Positions 48,657-58,910 of a stretch of DNA of 64,000 nt are shown in pieces. This DNA is from Pseudisothecium myosuroides (Eukaryota > Streptophyta > Bryopsida > Hypnales > Lembophyllaceae), in NCBI GenBank assembly GCA_951799445.1, contig OX637289.1, positions 24,180,245 through 24,244,244 of the forward strand. Reading direction: 5' to 3'. The notes beneath the pieces were generated by a model. The model was not told the DNA's origin, made no database searches, and saw only the letters and a program-made list of their open reading frames with translations. The position numbers and the translations under genes are program-made. Numbering within the stretch: the stretch's first letter is position 1; the number at the start of each line of letters is the position of its first letter.

Positions 48657-49983
48657 TCACAGAATGTCTCGGGCAGCCACTCGGCATGTCACAGCCTCTT
48701 CTAAGGATGACACTTCTAGCTCCGCTGGTGTGATTTTGTAGTACTGCACAGAAAAAAGTCAAATCAATAGAGGTCATTTGAACACGCCTGAAACACACAC
48801 CAGCGATAGACAAGAAAGGTCTTTGAGAATGGAGTATTAAAAGACTCAAGAGGCGGTTGTACCTTGAGTATGAGGGACTGGACGGCCCTACTAGTCAACT
48901 CTTCCAGATTGATTTCAGTTCCTGTCACTAAAGCCCTAGTAGCCTCCAACTGTCCAAAAAAGAACACCCAATGTTTCTTCTGAGGAAAAGTGCCAAGGAT
49001 CTATATTTTTACTCGCAACTTCAGACAATGAGGCCAAGACTACAATAATAACTCATGAGCACACAGGATTGAGCATCGTGCAAAATCAACATACATATAT
49101 ATATATATGAAGACGAGATGCTTGTGATCTGAACAGCATTAGAACTTATTCACGACTAAAATTTGATGTTACCTCCTCAGCAGTTGCATCAAAGCGCCCG
49201 ACCAAAACATAGTTACTCGTCTCATTGATTCCAAATCTGCGCAGAGCTTCTGAAATCTGCATAATAAATTAAGGCCTCACTTTCTTTTGTACTAAGCTCT
49301 AACCTTCAATCTCGAAAAGTTGTTTACTGACAAGACAGGATCAAAGCCAAAACTAAAAGTACAGAAATACACCATAATTCCAAGGATTCTTCATGCTAGA
49401 GGATACATGCTTTGAACCAGAGTAATTGTAGATAAGTTCTGCGTGCAATGTTCGTGTTGCAAGGCTATCTCTTGATTGCGCCAACAAGGCTTTGTGGGCT
49501 GCAGCCAACACTGGAAATGTTGACGGAACCTGCACACTCATCTCCCATTTCCAATAAGCCCTAAATCTCACTAGTTGTCAATTCACCGAAGCCCAAAATC
49601 CGTAAAGGATGAACAAGGAAGCTTACAAGGGTAGCCGAAAAGAAAGCCAACTCTGGAGTCAATGTCCCCGCTTTCATAGACTCCACCAACTCTCTGCACA
49701 GCAAGAGCTCCCAAATATTAAAATCAATTTTTTTGCATCAAACACCTCGATTAATTCAGATATTAAACCCTAAACCCTAAACCCTAAACCCTCGTTATAA
49801 TTCCCAAATCAGGGTAACTATGAATGGAGCATAAAACGAAAATTTTGCTGTTACAAATCCCAAATCCGAGTATAACTATGAATAGAGCATAAAACAAAAA
49901 TCTTACTTGCTATTCGTGACATCCGTGAAAAGAAGGAGATGGAGTGAGTGGCCTGGATGTGTGTCTAATTGAAATTCCACCAT
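48657..49983 (-). CDS. CGI121: KEOPS complex subunit Cgi121/TPRKB-like
   Basis: Small regulatory subunit of KEOPS/EKC, which makes the N6-threonylcarbamoyl (t6A37) modification of ANN-decoding tRNAs; in the complex Cgi121 binds the Bud32/PRPK kinase and helps recruit tRNA. Six exons read on the minus strand: 49983-49907, 49693-49627, 49529-49407, 49256-49173, 48949-48863, 48743-48657; 525 nt, 174 aa, a normal length for the family. Diagnostic stretches: LFTDVTNSKELVESMKAG (19-36), PELAFFSATLVPSTFPVLAA (39-58), then HAELIYNYSGSKHISEALRR (about 78-97), FGINETSNYVLVGRF and INLEELTSRA. Intron 1 carries telomere-type repeats and a tandem duplication beside the donor site. No second copy or fusion is seen. 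Confidence 0.9.
49763..49792. repeat. Interstitial telomere-type repeats (CCCTAAA)n in intron 1 of the CGI121-like gene
   Basis: About four consecutive CCCTAAA units, i.e. TTTAGGG on the other (sense) strand, the common plant telomere repeat. It lies 5' of the exon 2 acceptor in the sense direction. In plants, short telo-box motifs near the 5' end of translation-related genes often act as promoter or intron cis-elements; that role here is inference. Confidence 0.9.
49795..49906 (-). repeat. 57-bp imperfect tandem duplication adjoining the exon 1 donor of the CGI121-like gene
   Basis: Two units containing AACTATGAATRGAGCATAAAAC lie side by side with a period near 57 bp. The unit next to exon 1 carries the functional donor (sense GTAAG at 49906-49902); in the other unit the equivalent bases (TTGCTGTTAC region) no longer match. 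The duplication lengthened the intron. Confidence 0.7.
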
Positions 49984-50280
49984 CCTTTTCTACTGTCTCA
50001 AACTCAACTGCAACCATTGACACCACATCATTGAACATTTACTGAAAAACATTATGAACAATGCAGTCAAAATTTCGAAGGGGAAAAGCAGGGGCTCACA
50101 TACTGCACTATAGCCACTACAGCTAAATGTCAAGATTGTTACTGAAGAGAACGATGATGGTCGATACGGTGCGGCGGTGCCATTAGGGTTTGGTGGACCA
50201 CTCTTTGATTTTTTCAATACAACGTTCTCTCATAACTAACCAGTTTTAAAAAATAAGGTATGTATAAGCTAACAAGACAT

Positions 50281-51030
50281 TCAATCAAACCGAAAAGAGG
50301 CCAGAGACTTACCTGCCAGTGGCCCGGAGAGGATATAATTCCCAAAGGAACACGAGATATTCAGACAATTACACAGCGCCGCAAACCGCTTCCACCCGAA
50401 CTCCTCCGCCACAATGGTGATATAAATCGGGTAGCTGCTGCTGCAAAACGCTTTCAGTCTGGAGCGCTTGGTAATGGTCTTCTGGGACGCCTTCTTATTC
50501 ACCTGCAACAATCAAGTAAACAGAACCTCAGAAAACGAGTCCTTCTCTCTGAATTCAACTTCCATCTTTATACCAACTGATTCGTAGATGGATCATTCTG
50601 AATAACCGAAGTATGCATTGTCGGCCCGATACATCTAGGCTTTTGCCTCGATTTCATCCCAGCCTAACGTGATTTGTTCGTCTGATTCATAAGAGGCCAA
50701 CAGTAACCTGAAAGTTTCGCTGACAACACCCCTATTACTGGATGCAATCGGATAGTGTCACTCACCCTAAACCCTAATAACTCACAGCCCTGTCGCCAAG
50801 CCCTCGTACGCACAATAACATAAAACCTCACATGAAAAGGAAAATCCAAAGAGGTAGAAGTAGTAAGAGATCTGCAGAGAATTTATACCTCGCGTGGATG
50901 CCGCAAGCGCAACTTGGTGATGCCGCAGACGATGGCAAGACCGTAAGGACGCTCCTTGGTACTTGACGACGAGAGCTTTGCGACCGGTGTAGACCGGCGT
51001 ATCACCAAACCTTCTGTCCTTCACGTCGCA
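50281..51030 (-). pseudogene. RPL27: Degraded eL27 (RPL27)-like ribosomal protein sequence with a retained intron
   Basis: On the minus strand, about 50976-50888 and 50513-50440 give pieces reminiscent of eL27: TGRKALVVK, then after a frame change KERPYGLAIVCGITK and HPREV, and across an intron-like gap (donor GAG|GTATAA, acceptor TTGCAG|GTGAATAAG) VNKKASQKTITKRSRLKAF. Plant eL27 has the same order (AGRKAVIV, RPYGHxLVAGI.KYP, KKT.KKSRVKAF). There is at least one frameshift, the N-terminus does not read, and everything after the KAF segment fails to match. I judge it a non-processed pseudogene fragment. Another small basic protein, or chance similarity, remains possible. Confidence 0.42.
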
Positions 51031-51060
51031 GCTTCTCGTCCCACCATTCCAGCTCCTTGC

Positions 51061-52087
51061 CTCAATTCATAATCAATCTGAAAAAAACACGCAAGGAAAT
51101 GAAATGTGTGCTGGAAGTGAAGCGCAGGAATGAGAGAGACGAGTTTAGATCCAACGAGTCCTTATCGAATTGTTTTCTAGATGCCGGCAATGTAGAATCA
51201 CATAAGCCGTAAGTCGAAATTTTTGATAAATCGTATATGGTGAAGATACAAACGCATCCCACACCTAATACGTAGTAATAACCATTTATTGTTGCACGGA
51301 GTACCATTCTAGGGATCTAACAATTCTAACAATTCGAGGAGGTTTGCGGAAGTCACGCTCAGTCTGCCGAACCATGAGTTTTGAGAATTGTGGATCGTTG
51401 AGAACTAACTCCAAGGCCAGACCAAGGACGAGAAGCATTCCAAGGTACCCCACTTTGTCATCATGGTCAGAATTGCTAGTTTGCCCTCATGCCATGGCTT
51501 TAATTTTTTTAATATTTTTTTCCACATACAGACAAGTGTGAGAAATAGCAAGAGCAATTGAAATTATATTTTTTCAACAAAGTATGAATTAGCTATAATT
51601 TTTTGAAGTGTTCAGCCCAAAAGAGTCTGTAGACTACCCCAAAACCAACATACAACTATATCCATAATGTTCAACTTACTCTTCTAAAGCAGTCAAAATA
51701 TTTTTTGTAGTGAAAGGCCTTAAAAAGTCACTTCCTACAATGATTTACATTGAAATAGTTGGCTGTTCCTAATGAGGTTACTAATTAATCCATTAGTGTC
51801 AGGTAAGGCATTGACTGTGGTCCAAAATCTCATAAACTAAGAATAACCATCATGGGGTCATTCCTTAGGTGTCCATCATGGGTCATTTGACCATGATGGG
51901 CTGTTTTACCTTAGATGTGAGTCACTTGACCATGCAAAGCAAGAGCCCAAGATAGAAAATAGTAATGACACTTTGCATGGTTTGGGTGTAAAGTGTAAAT
52001 CCAAGAGAGATCATAGCCGGGTCATATCTAATTATTATTAAATTTGACACTGTGAATTGCAAGATTAATTAAATAGACAAAATCTAT
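51061..52087. other. Intergenic DNA, no gene recognised
   Basis: No coding similarity found. A series of short CATCATGGGTCAT/GACCATG motifs at 51830-51930 forms weak inverted repeats. Confidence 0.45.
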
Positions 52088-52351
52088 AATTGTGAGGTTT
52101 TGGTCCAAAATGACCTTAAACTACCCTGGGTGATGGCCAGATAGTAGGGACTTCCGATGGAATCCATGAGGTTCCTAGTTCAACTCCCTGTATGGAGGCT
52201 CTTTGTGCTAGTGCAAGAGGGGATTTGTCCCTCCAATTGTTCGTGATGGGGATTAGGTTCATGGTCTGTCATGGCAATGTCAGGTATATCCTAATTGCGG
52301 TTTATGAAGGCTGTATGTTTCTTTAAAAAGATAAAATTGTGAGGTTTTGGT
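52088..52351 (+). mobile_element. tRNA-derived SINE with 17-bp target-site duplications
   Basis: A 230-bp body (52105-52334) is flanked by the identical 17-mer AATTGTGAGGTTTTGGT at 52088-52104 and 52335-52351. Near the 5' end there is an A-box-like TGGCCAGATAGTAGG (about 52134) and, some 40 nt on, a B-box-like AGTTCAACTCCC (about 52178), the spacing of an internal RNA polymerase III promoter. The 3' end is short A/T-rich (CTTTAAAAAGATAA) rather than a long poly(A). Which tRNA it derives from, and the family name, I cannot say. Confidence 0.82.
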
Positions 52352-54173
52352 ATGTCGTGGTCTCCTAGAAATCCATTAGGTGTACCTCAAAGAGGTGGTC
52401 AAGAAAAAAAAACTCCTAGAAATCGGCAAAACATTATCTGCTTTGGCCATGAAGGATTCTAAGTAGACTTCTCACCTATGAAAAATGACATGGGCCATGG
52501 CCAAAGTGTAAACCCAACTTGGACCATATCAATCTCTCTATCAATTCCTGCTTTGATGATTCAAAAAGACCTTTGGTTTGAACCTAGTGTAAACTGGCCC
52601 TAAACTTGTGTAAAGACTAATAACAAGAATAGCAAAGATAAAAGCATCCCCACCATGGCTCAAGCAACATTGTTGGGATGCTATAGGCCGTGTTTGGGAG
52701 CCAAAATCCCCCCAACATGACTCTAGGCTTAGTTTCCAAAGTATCACGCACGCCATATTTTGCCCGGTGGTTCTCAGCTTGGCATGTACAGTGAAGTTTT
52801 TGGTAGAGCCCGAGGTTGCTTGCTTTGACATTAATTGATGGCACAATCCGGCTTCAATCTCCTCAAAAATAGAGTTGCACTTCACAGGAAGGTCTGATTA
52901 GTTGTTGTTTAAAATTAATTTAAAAAAAAAAAAATTAGGCACTAATACTGCAGGGCACAGTGAATTATGCCTCTAGGACCTTTACTGCTCGCCGTGCTTG
53001 ATTTGCCTAGCCTACACTAGGAAGTCCTTCTTTTGCAGAGCCCACAATTTCTACAAGGCACGCCAACCAACCTTTGCTGTTGAGATTGACTGATTGCCCC
53101 ACAGTGGCAATGTTCTAAGAAAAGATAATTGCACTTGAATTTTTGTCTATAAACTTTGGTTAAGATTCACACTAGTTATTAATATGTCTTTTCAATAATT
53201 CCCTTGAGATCTTATAGGAGTCCCTAAATCCTAATCCATATAGAAGGCCAAGATTGTTTTTTAGCATGGCGTTGATCAACAATATTGTTTATTTTGAAAA
53301 TTAAGTTTGATAGTATGGGTGGTGGTTAAATTTTCTTAAATTGAGATTAAAAATGGGGATTAAACCCCTAAATGCCCAAGGCACCAAATTTGAGTGTCGA
53401 TAGTACTTTGAAGCTCAATAAAACCTACCAAGTTATTATTTTTAGTAGTTTATATTTTTTTAAAGTTCCTTTTGAAGTCTAATTTTAGCATCAATTTTAA
53501 AATTAGATGGTTATGATTTTTCTATTCAAGATTTTGTGCAAGGGTGTCATTGCAAATTTTGATTACCTAGTGTTGAGGGCTCTTGCAATTGAACCTCAAA
53601 TACATTAGATCTTGGAGAAAAAAACGCAATCTATTTACAACTTCTCAAAATCTACTCTACAACTTTTTAAAATAAATTTCTAATGTGCTTGTTGTGCCCT
53701 TTAACCTCATAATTTTTTTGGTGACCAATTTTTGAGATTTGACTTGTGAAAAGAAGGTTGGAAGGCTTCAAATCACTTTCACACTTTTAACACCCTCATG
53801 ATCATGCATTGTAATCTTTCAATCCATAAGTGATATTGTTGTGTTTTTTTTTCCTATGTGATCTCTAACATATCTAGTTTGAATTTGTAGGGTTACAATT
53901 CAAATTTTTTTTAATCAACTTATCAAAATGTTGGATTTTTGTTCAATTCAAAGTAAATTTCAAGAAGCTCAAAAAGGGCCTTCAACATTTATAGGGTTAA
54001 ATTCAGAATGAAGGTGTATATACCATATACTATAGATCTCCCATGCTCTAAACTTTGAAAATTTGTAAAAATTTTCTAAGTGTCAAAAAATTGTGAAATG
54101 AATTGCATTGTTTTTCGTTTTGAGTTTGCTAATAAACTCATCAATTTTTCTGGGTCATTTGAGCATTTGAGAT
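52352..54173. other. AT-rich intergenic DNA, no gene recognised
   Basis: No exon-like sequence. A possible distant member of the TTAA family is discussed among the rejected items. Otherwise homopolymer-rich DNA. Confidence 0.45.
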
Positions 54174-54445
54174 AAGGTAGGCATCCCAAATGCACCACTG
54201 ACCTTAAAGTGCCATCCTCAATGTGTCTACATTTCCAAAATCAGTCATCTACCTCTGTGAAAGAAACGCTTTTAGAACCAAACTTTGTTCCTTCATAACT
54301 TTTGCATACAATATCCAAATGTCGCGTTCTTTGGTGCGTTCGAACCTCCTTTCCCTTGCCAACAAGAATATATAAGAATTTGAACAGTCTAATAGTAGTA
54401 ATTAGGTACAGTAGCAATTAGTGGCGGTTTTAGGATACCTACCTT
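54174..54445. mobile_element. 272-bp MITE-like element with AAGGTAGG/CCTACCTT termini
   Basis: Starts AAGGTAGGCATCC and ends TAGGATACCTACCTT, 13-bp inverted repeats with one mismatch. The interior (about 54295-54435) is clearly related to 12810-12960 and 14495-14640. It lies about 0.57 kb upstream of the ribophorin II start codon. The target duplication is unclear. Confidence 0.72.
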
Positions 54446-55019
54446 AATGGGTCCGGGGAAAATGTCATAATGCTCCTAAATGCTCATGCCATAAAATCAA
54501 ACACAACGTGCGCAGTCGTCTGAAGCATTAAGTACCATAATCTACACTATCCCTACATTCTTGTTCCCCAAAACTTGACGTTCACGAAGATACCAAGAAT
54601 GTAAATCCCTCCTAGATACTCTTACACCCCTCCCTGTCTGCGCGAGGGTCCTGCGTCGTGCTTCGCTCCAGCCAAACCCTCGACGCAGACGGAGTTCCAT
54701 TTCGTCACGAAGCTCTGGCGATGGTGGCTCGCGAGTGACGACCCCAGGAACGCTCCGAGCTTGCCGACACCCTCCGCCAGCCTCCTCCCTCACAAGTAAG
54801 TGACTCTCCTGTTGCGCATTTTGCTTTCGCTCTCAAACATTACATGGCCCATTCTTTCTATCACGTTGCTCGGGAGCAGCTTTCGATCATCGAAGGCCCT
54901 TGAAATCCAGAGAATCGGAAGCTGATGCCATTGCTGATTGGCATCTATTGCTGCAGAAAAAAGAGGAGACAAAGTTGGTGAAGAGAAGAGGAGAGGAGAC
55001 AGAATTTTCACTTCGAGCC
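54446..55019 (+). promoter_or_regulatory. Promoter/5' UTR region of the ribophorin II gene
   Basis: Short non-coding stretch between the MITE-like element and the chosen ATG, GC-rich from about 54600. An in-frame upstream ATG at 54900 would add 40 charged residues in front of the signal peptide; I reject it because the hydrophobic signal should be N-terminal. A donor-like AAGTAAGTG near 54795 and an acceptor-like CAG near 54880 could define a 5' UTR intron, unproven. Confidence 0.45.
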
Positions 55020-56189
55020 ATGGCGGCCTCGATTTTGGCGGTATTGGTGATCCTGACGTTTTCTTTAGGGTTTGTGCAAGCTGGGGAAGATGGGTTAGTT
55101 CTAGAGTTGACATCGTCTACGTTCCCGCTCGGATCGGATGCGCACAAGCTTGAGGTCTTCGTGACCTCGCGCGATGGGTCCCCTGCGAAGTCTGCTACAG
55201 TGACGCTCATCTCCGCGCTCTCTGTTGCCACGGGCTCGCCGGTTTCGTTCTCCGCGCATCAGAAGTTTAAGTCTCTTGGAGGTGGGAACTACGAATTGGC
55301 GGTTCTGTCAAAGGAGCTTTCTTTGGGGAAATACAAAGTGAGGATTGAGGCGGACAGCGGGAAGGGCTATCTGACGTCAGTGGTGGCGGTGACTGCCCCT
55401 ATTTCTGTGTCGAATGGGAAAGCTGCTGTTCTGGAGGGCGATGGCGTGGAATCGGATGCTGGATTGGAGTTTCCGAAAACTGTGACCCTGTCGGCAAGCC
55501 ATGCGCAGAAATTGAAGGTGTCGTTTGAGCTGAAAACTCCGGCTGGAGACTCTTTCAAGGCGCAGCAGGTGATTTTGAAGCTCAGGCACGGCGAGAGTGG
55601 CGGAGAGGAAGTCTACCTCGTGTCGCCTTCGGCGACTTTAGGGTATGAGCATACGCTGGACTTTTCCAAGATGGGAGAGAAGCTGAAGCATCAATCGGGA
55701 GCTTACGCTGTGGAATTGATTGTTGGCGACGATGTCATGGAGAATTCGTTCATCTGGAAGGTGGCGTCGTTGGATCTGGACTTGCCAGAGGGACCTGAAG
55801 AAACGAAAGCTGATGTACCTGCGTCCAAATTTGCACCCAAGGCGGAGATTGCTCACATCTTTCGCCAACCTGAGAAGAGGCCTCCGTCATATCTGTCTAT
55901 GACGTTCTTAGTTCTGACGTTGATTCCTCTGGTTGGATTCTTCGTGGGGCTGCAGCAACTCGGTGTCAATTTGAAGAGCCTTCCGTCAAGCGGATTGCCT
56001 TTGGCTGCTGCTGGCGGCTTTCACGGAGGCATTGCCATGATTCTGGGCTTGTACCTCTTGTTCTGGTTGAAGCTGAACCTGTTCACCACGTTACAGGTCC
56101 TCGGTTTCTTAGGTTTGTTTACTCTCGTGCCAGGATTCCACATTCTGTCCTACCTGGCTAATAGTTCTGCCAAGGTGAAATCCGCGTAG
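55020..56189 (+). CDS. RPN2: Ribophorin II / Swp1-type oligosaccharyltransferase subunit, short form, intronless
   Basis: Non-catalytic subunit of the ER oligosaccharyltransferase that transfers glycan to Asn-X-Ser/Thr. From the ATG at 55020 the product is 389 aa: a cleavable signal peptide (MAASILAVLVILTFSLGFVQ, cleavage near 21), a beta-rich lumenal domain (about 22-270, with LVLELTSSTFPLGSDAHK near its start), then a PEGPEETKAD linker and FRQPEKRPP just before three membrane segments (about 294-314, 327-347 and 352-375). The C-terminus matches ribophorin II. Plant and animal ribophorin II is usually 630-700 aa; this one lacks the long N-terminal lumenal part and resembles yeast Swp1 in architecture. 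It has no intron in the coding region. The truncated N-terminus still begins with a good signal peptide, so it looks like a functional short form, not a broken gene. Confidence 0.9.
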   Translation: MAASILAVLVILTFSLGFVQAGEDGLVLELTSSTFPLGSDAHKLEVFVTSRDGSPAKSATVTLISALSVATGSPVSFSAHQKFKSLGGGNYELAVLSKELSLGKYKVRIEADSGKGYLTSVVAVTAPISVSNGKAAVLEGDGVESDAGLEFPKTVTLSASHAQKLKVSFELKTPAGDSFKAQQVILKLRHGESGGEEVYLVSPSATLGYEHTLDFSKMGEKLKHQSGAYAVELIVGDDVMENSFIWKVASLDLDLPEGPEETKADVPASKFAPKAEIAHIFRQPEKRPPSYLSMTFLVLTLIPLVGFFVGLQQLGVNLKSLPSSGLPLAAAGGFHGGIAMILGLYLLFWLKLNLFTTLQVLGFLGLFTLVPGFHILSYLANSSAKVKSA

Positions 56190-57197
56190 GTCTGTTTGCT
56201 TGCTAAAGGGCTTTCTGTGGAGCTGTTTAGATTACTCGGGAGATCATTGCCGAAGAATTAGAATCTGAGCCCAGTTTTGACATCGTTTAGAACAATACTT
56301 GTAACTCGGTGATCAGGTACACTTTCTGCTATCCTGCTTGTAATCGGGGCATTGTTTGACTAATTTCTGCTTGGTGTGTGTCCGGCCTTGTTACTGGCAA
56401 GATGCAAGAATTTAGTTTATGAGGGATAACTTTCATTTTGTACTCAATGTCTTGAATTAGCTTCTTGCATGCTAAGAACTGAACCAGCTTTACTGTCAGA
56501 TCCCCTCGTCATAGAATTATAGAATCACAAGATAAAGTTTAGGGTTTTGTTATTTGACACCTACTTGGGATGAATAGTGGTTTGTGACCTTCTCTCTTTT
56601 CCCCATTCATGGGGTTCGTCGATTAACATATCTTAATTATTGGTTGATTTTCATCTATGCAAAAGAGTCTGGATTCGTGAAGCTGAATTTGTATGACATG
56701 AAGCATTGAAGTCCTATTTTTATTTTTTGCTCGGTTCTGGATTCGCAATTTTACGTCTGATTGACTGTGGACTTGGACTGGTGATTGTATCGGCCGTCCC
56801 TGCAGCGTTGAGTTTTCTTGGCAGTTTTCTAGGAAGGCATGAACTTTGGAAATTCGGAAATTCACTCACTAAATAAATAATGATCAAGGCAGTGTACATT
56901 TTCTCAGTTGCAGGATGCTATGTATCCCAGTTTAGTTTAGTATGTATGGGTTCTAGACTACAGAAAGTAGCTTCATTACAATTGTCAAAGATGCTGAGAC
57001 GGGTGATTGACGTAAGTTTGTTTTGAACTAGATAGCTTTAAAAATCCAGAACGTTATTGGACGTAAAGCCAAGTTGTATTCTTGAATCAAGAAGAGTTGG
57101 AAGATAGTCCTTCAATTGTGGAACCAGCAAGTTCATCCACAATCCATTTATGTACTTCACCTCCAACACCTTCACCTCCAACACCTCCAACACTAGT
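56190..57197. other. Ribophorin II 3' UTR and intergenic DNA
   Basis: The first several hundred bases are probably 3' UTR. No further gene was recognised. A CACCTCCAACACC micro-repeat at 57160-57190 precedes the repeat complex. Confidence 0.5.
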
Positions 57198-57267
57198 AAC
57201 TTTATTTTGTCTTGATTACCTTTTGCTTAATATGTTTAGTTTAATTAAGTTAATTTATATTTCTAGT
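57198..57267 (+). repeat. 70-bp direct repeat, left copy
   Basis: Starts AACTTTATTTTGTCTTGATT and continues through TTAATATGTTTAGTTTAATT. The same sequence, slightly diverged, starts at 58911, forming the outer end of the large inverted repeat. The two copies bracket the GGCC-rich-ended segment 57271-58910. Confidence 0.8.
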
Positions 57268-57270
57268 AAA

Positions 57271-58910
57271 AGGCCCAGGTTATACTTGGGGCTGGATTGA
57301 AGGCCGGCTGGAACTCTCCAAGTTTGAACCAATAGGACCACTTAATTTCTCCAAATCCGGCCCAAGGGCTTTATACTTGGGGCCGGATGGTCATCCTACG
57401 TGTCGCCTTAGGTGGCATGGTTTTGGTGCCAAACCATCCGGCCCCAAGGGAGGAATTAGGACGAGGTTTTGGGTGGCCCGAACTCCCATCTAGGGCCGGA
57501 TTGTGCTCCTCCTTTGGATTGTGCAAATCTCCACCATCTACCAATGCAAGGTCTTTTGTTTTCTTTTTTGGTAAATGTTATTATTTTCCTCCCATCTATC
57601 GTTGTTAAATTCAGTTCTTGAAACATTGGTATATATTTTGGGAGCATAAACTGTACTCGAGCTTGTTCAGTTCAATATTTTGGGAGCATCTGTTCAGTTC
57701 AGTTTTCAAGCACTGGTATATATTTTAGGAGCATCTTTTGGGAGAATGTTCTGTACAATTGTTAACATGAAACGTTTATTCAGCACATGTTTATTTATTA
57801 AAATGCTAATTAATAAATTAAATCAAAAATTGTGTTCTGTTACTTTTTGTAAAAAGAGTTAAAATAAATTTGAAGTAAAAAATTATTATTAAAAAAAAAT
57901 TGAACAAATAGGTAAAAGAAAAAATTGTATCTAAATTTAACAAAAATATTTTATCAAAAAATAAATCTAAAGTTTTCATAAATATTTAAAAATTGAAAGA
58001 TTTAAAAAACTACAAAAATAAAGAAACAACGGAAAAGAGTTTTTTGATAAAATAAAATATTCCAATAAATTAGAAAATAAAAATAAAGTATATATGAATA
58101 ATAATAATAAATTATTGAAATCAATATGAAATTCAAAAATATTGTAAAAGAAATATTAAAAGAATAAAAAAATGTTCATATTTAATAAAAATAAAATTTG
58201 ATAGGATAAATAAAAACGTTTTAAAATTATATATATTGATTTTATTTTATTTGATTTAATATTAAGAATAAAAAATTCAATACAAAAAATTGGAATTTAT
58301 CAAAAAAATTCAAATTGATTACAAAAAAGAAAAATTTAGTTAAAAAAAGAGATGTTTTCTTGAATTGAGTAAATTCTAGGCCTGTGATTATTTTGTAATC
58401 CTGTAGTCACAAGATCATGTGAAAATCTTTTTTTTCGGAATACAAACAATAGGAAGAAAAATGGAAATGCTCAAATAAAGTAAAAAAATAATTTTTTTCC
58501 AATAGAAGGAATTTGAAAAATTTGAAAAAAAGTAAAAAAATTCACTTTTCCAATTTTGAAATAGGAAAATAGGAATGAAAAGGAAAATGTTTTAAAAAGT
58601 AAAAAAAACTCTCTTTTTTATTTTTGAAATAAAATAAGTAGGAAGAAAATATAAAATATATATATATATATATTTTTTAAAATAGGAAAGAAAGGAAGAG
58701 AAAGAAAAACATGTGTGTTTTTGTCTTTTTGTAATTGAGCATTAAGAAAATCCAAGAGCACATGAATTGGAAATTGGGCCCTAGAATCCGGCCTAAGGGC
58801 TTTACATTAGTTGGGGCAGGATGCAAGAATTGGGGCCAGATTGAGGGCTGGATTGAAGGCAAATCCGGCCGGCCTTCCATCCAACCCCAGGCCCAATATA
58901 AAGCCGGCCT
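57271..58910. mobile_element. Segment with GGCC-rich inverted ends and a very AT-rich core
   Basis: The left end AGGCCCAGG...GGCTGGATTGAAGGCCGG is loosely mirrored by the right end CCGGCCGGCCTTCCATCC...AAGCCGGCCT. Further inside, CCGGCCYAAGGGCTTTA recurs near 57355 and 58788, and CCGGCCCCAAGGG occurs inverted near 57440. The core (about 57780-58730) is almost pure A/T, with a (TA)n run at 58655-58672. No coding capacity. This fits a non-autonomous DNA element, but a target duplication of normal size was not found; instead 70-bp direct repeats bracket it. Confidence 0.5.

Noticed and set aside
53360..53997. Possible sixth TTAA-family element (TTAAACCCCTAAATG ... CATTTATAGGGTTAAA)
   Set aside because: An extra A follows TTAA on the left, the right end has an inserted base, and the interior match to copy D is weak. 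I could not exclude chance, so it is not listed as a member.
54542..54793. 83-codon minus-strand Arg-rich frame upstream of ribophorin II
   Set aside because: It lies in GC-rich leader DNA of the divergent strand, has no family resemblance and is explained by base composition.
54900..55019. Upstream in-frame ATG that would extend ribophorin II by 40 residues
   Set aside because: The extension is charged and would place the hydrophobic signal peptide internally; the ATG at 55020 gives a normal signal peptide at the N-terminus.
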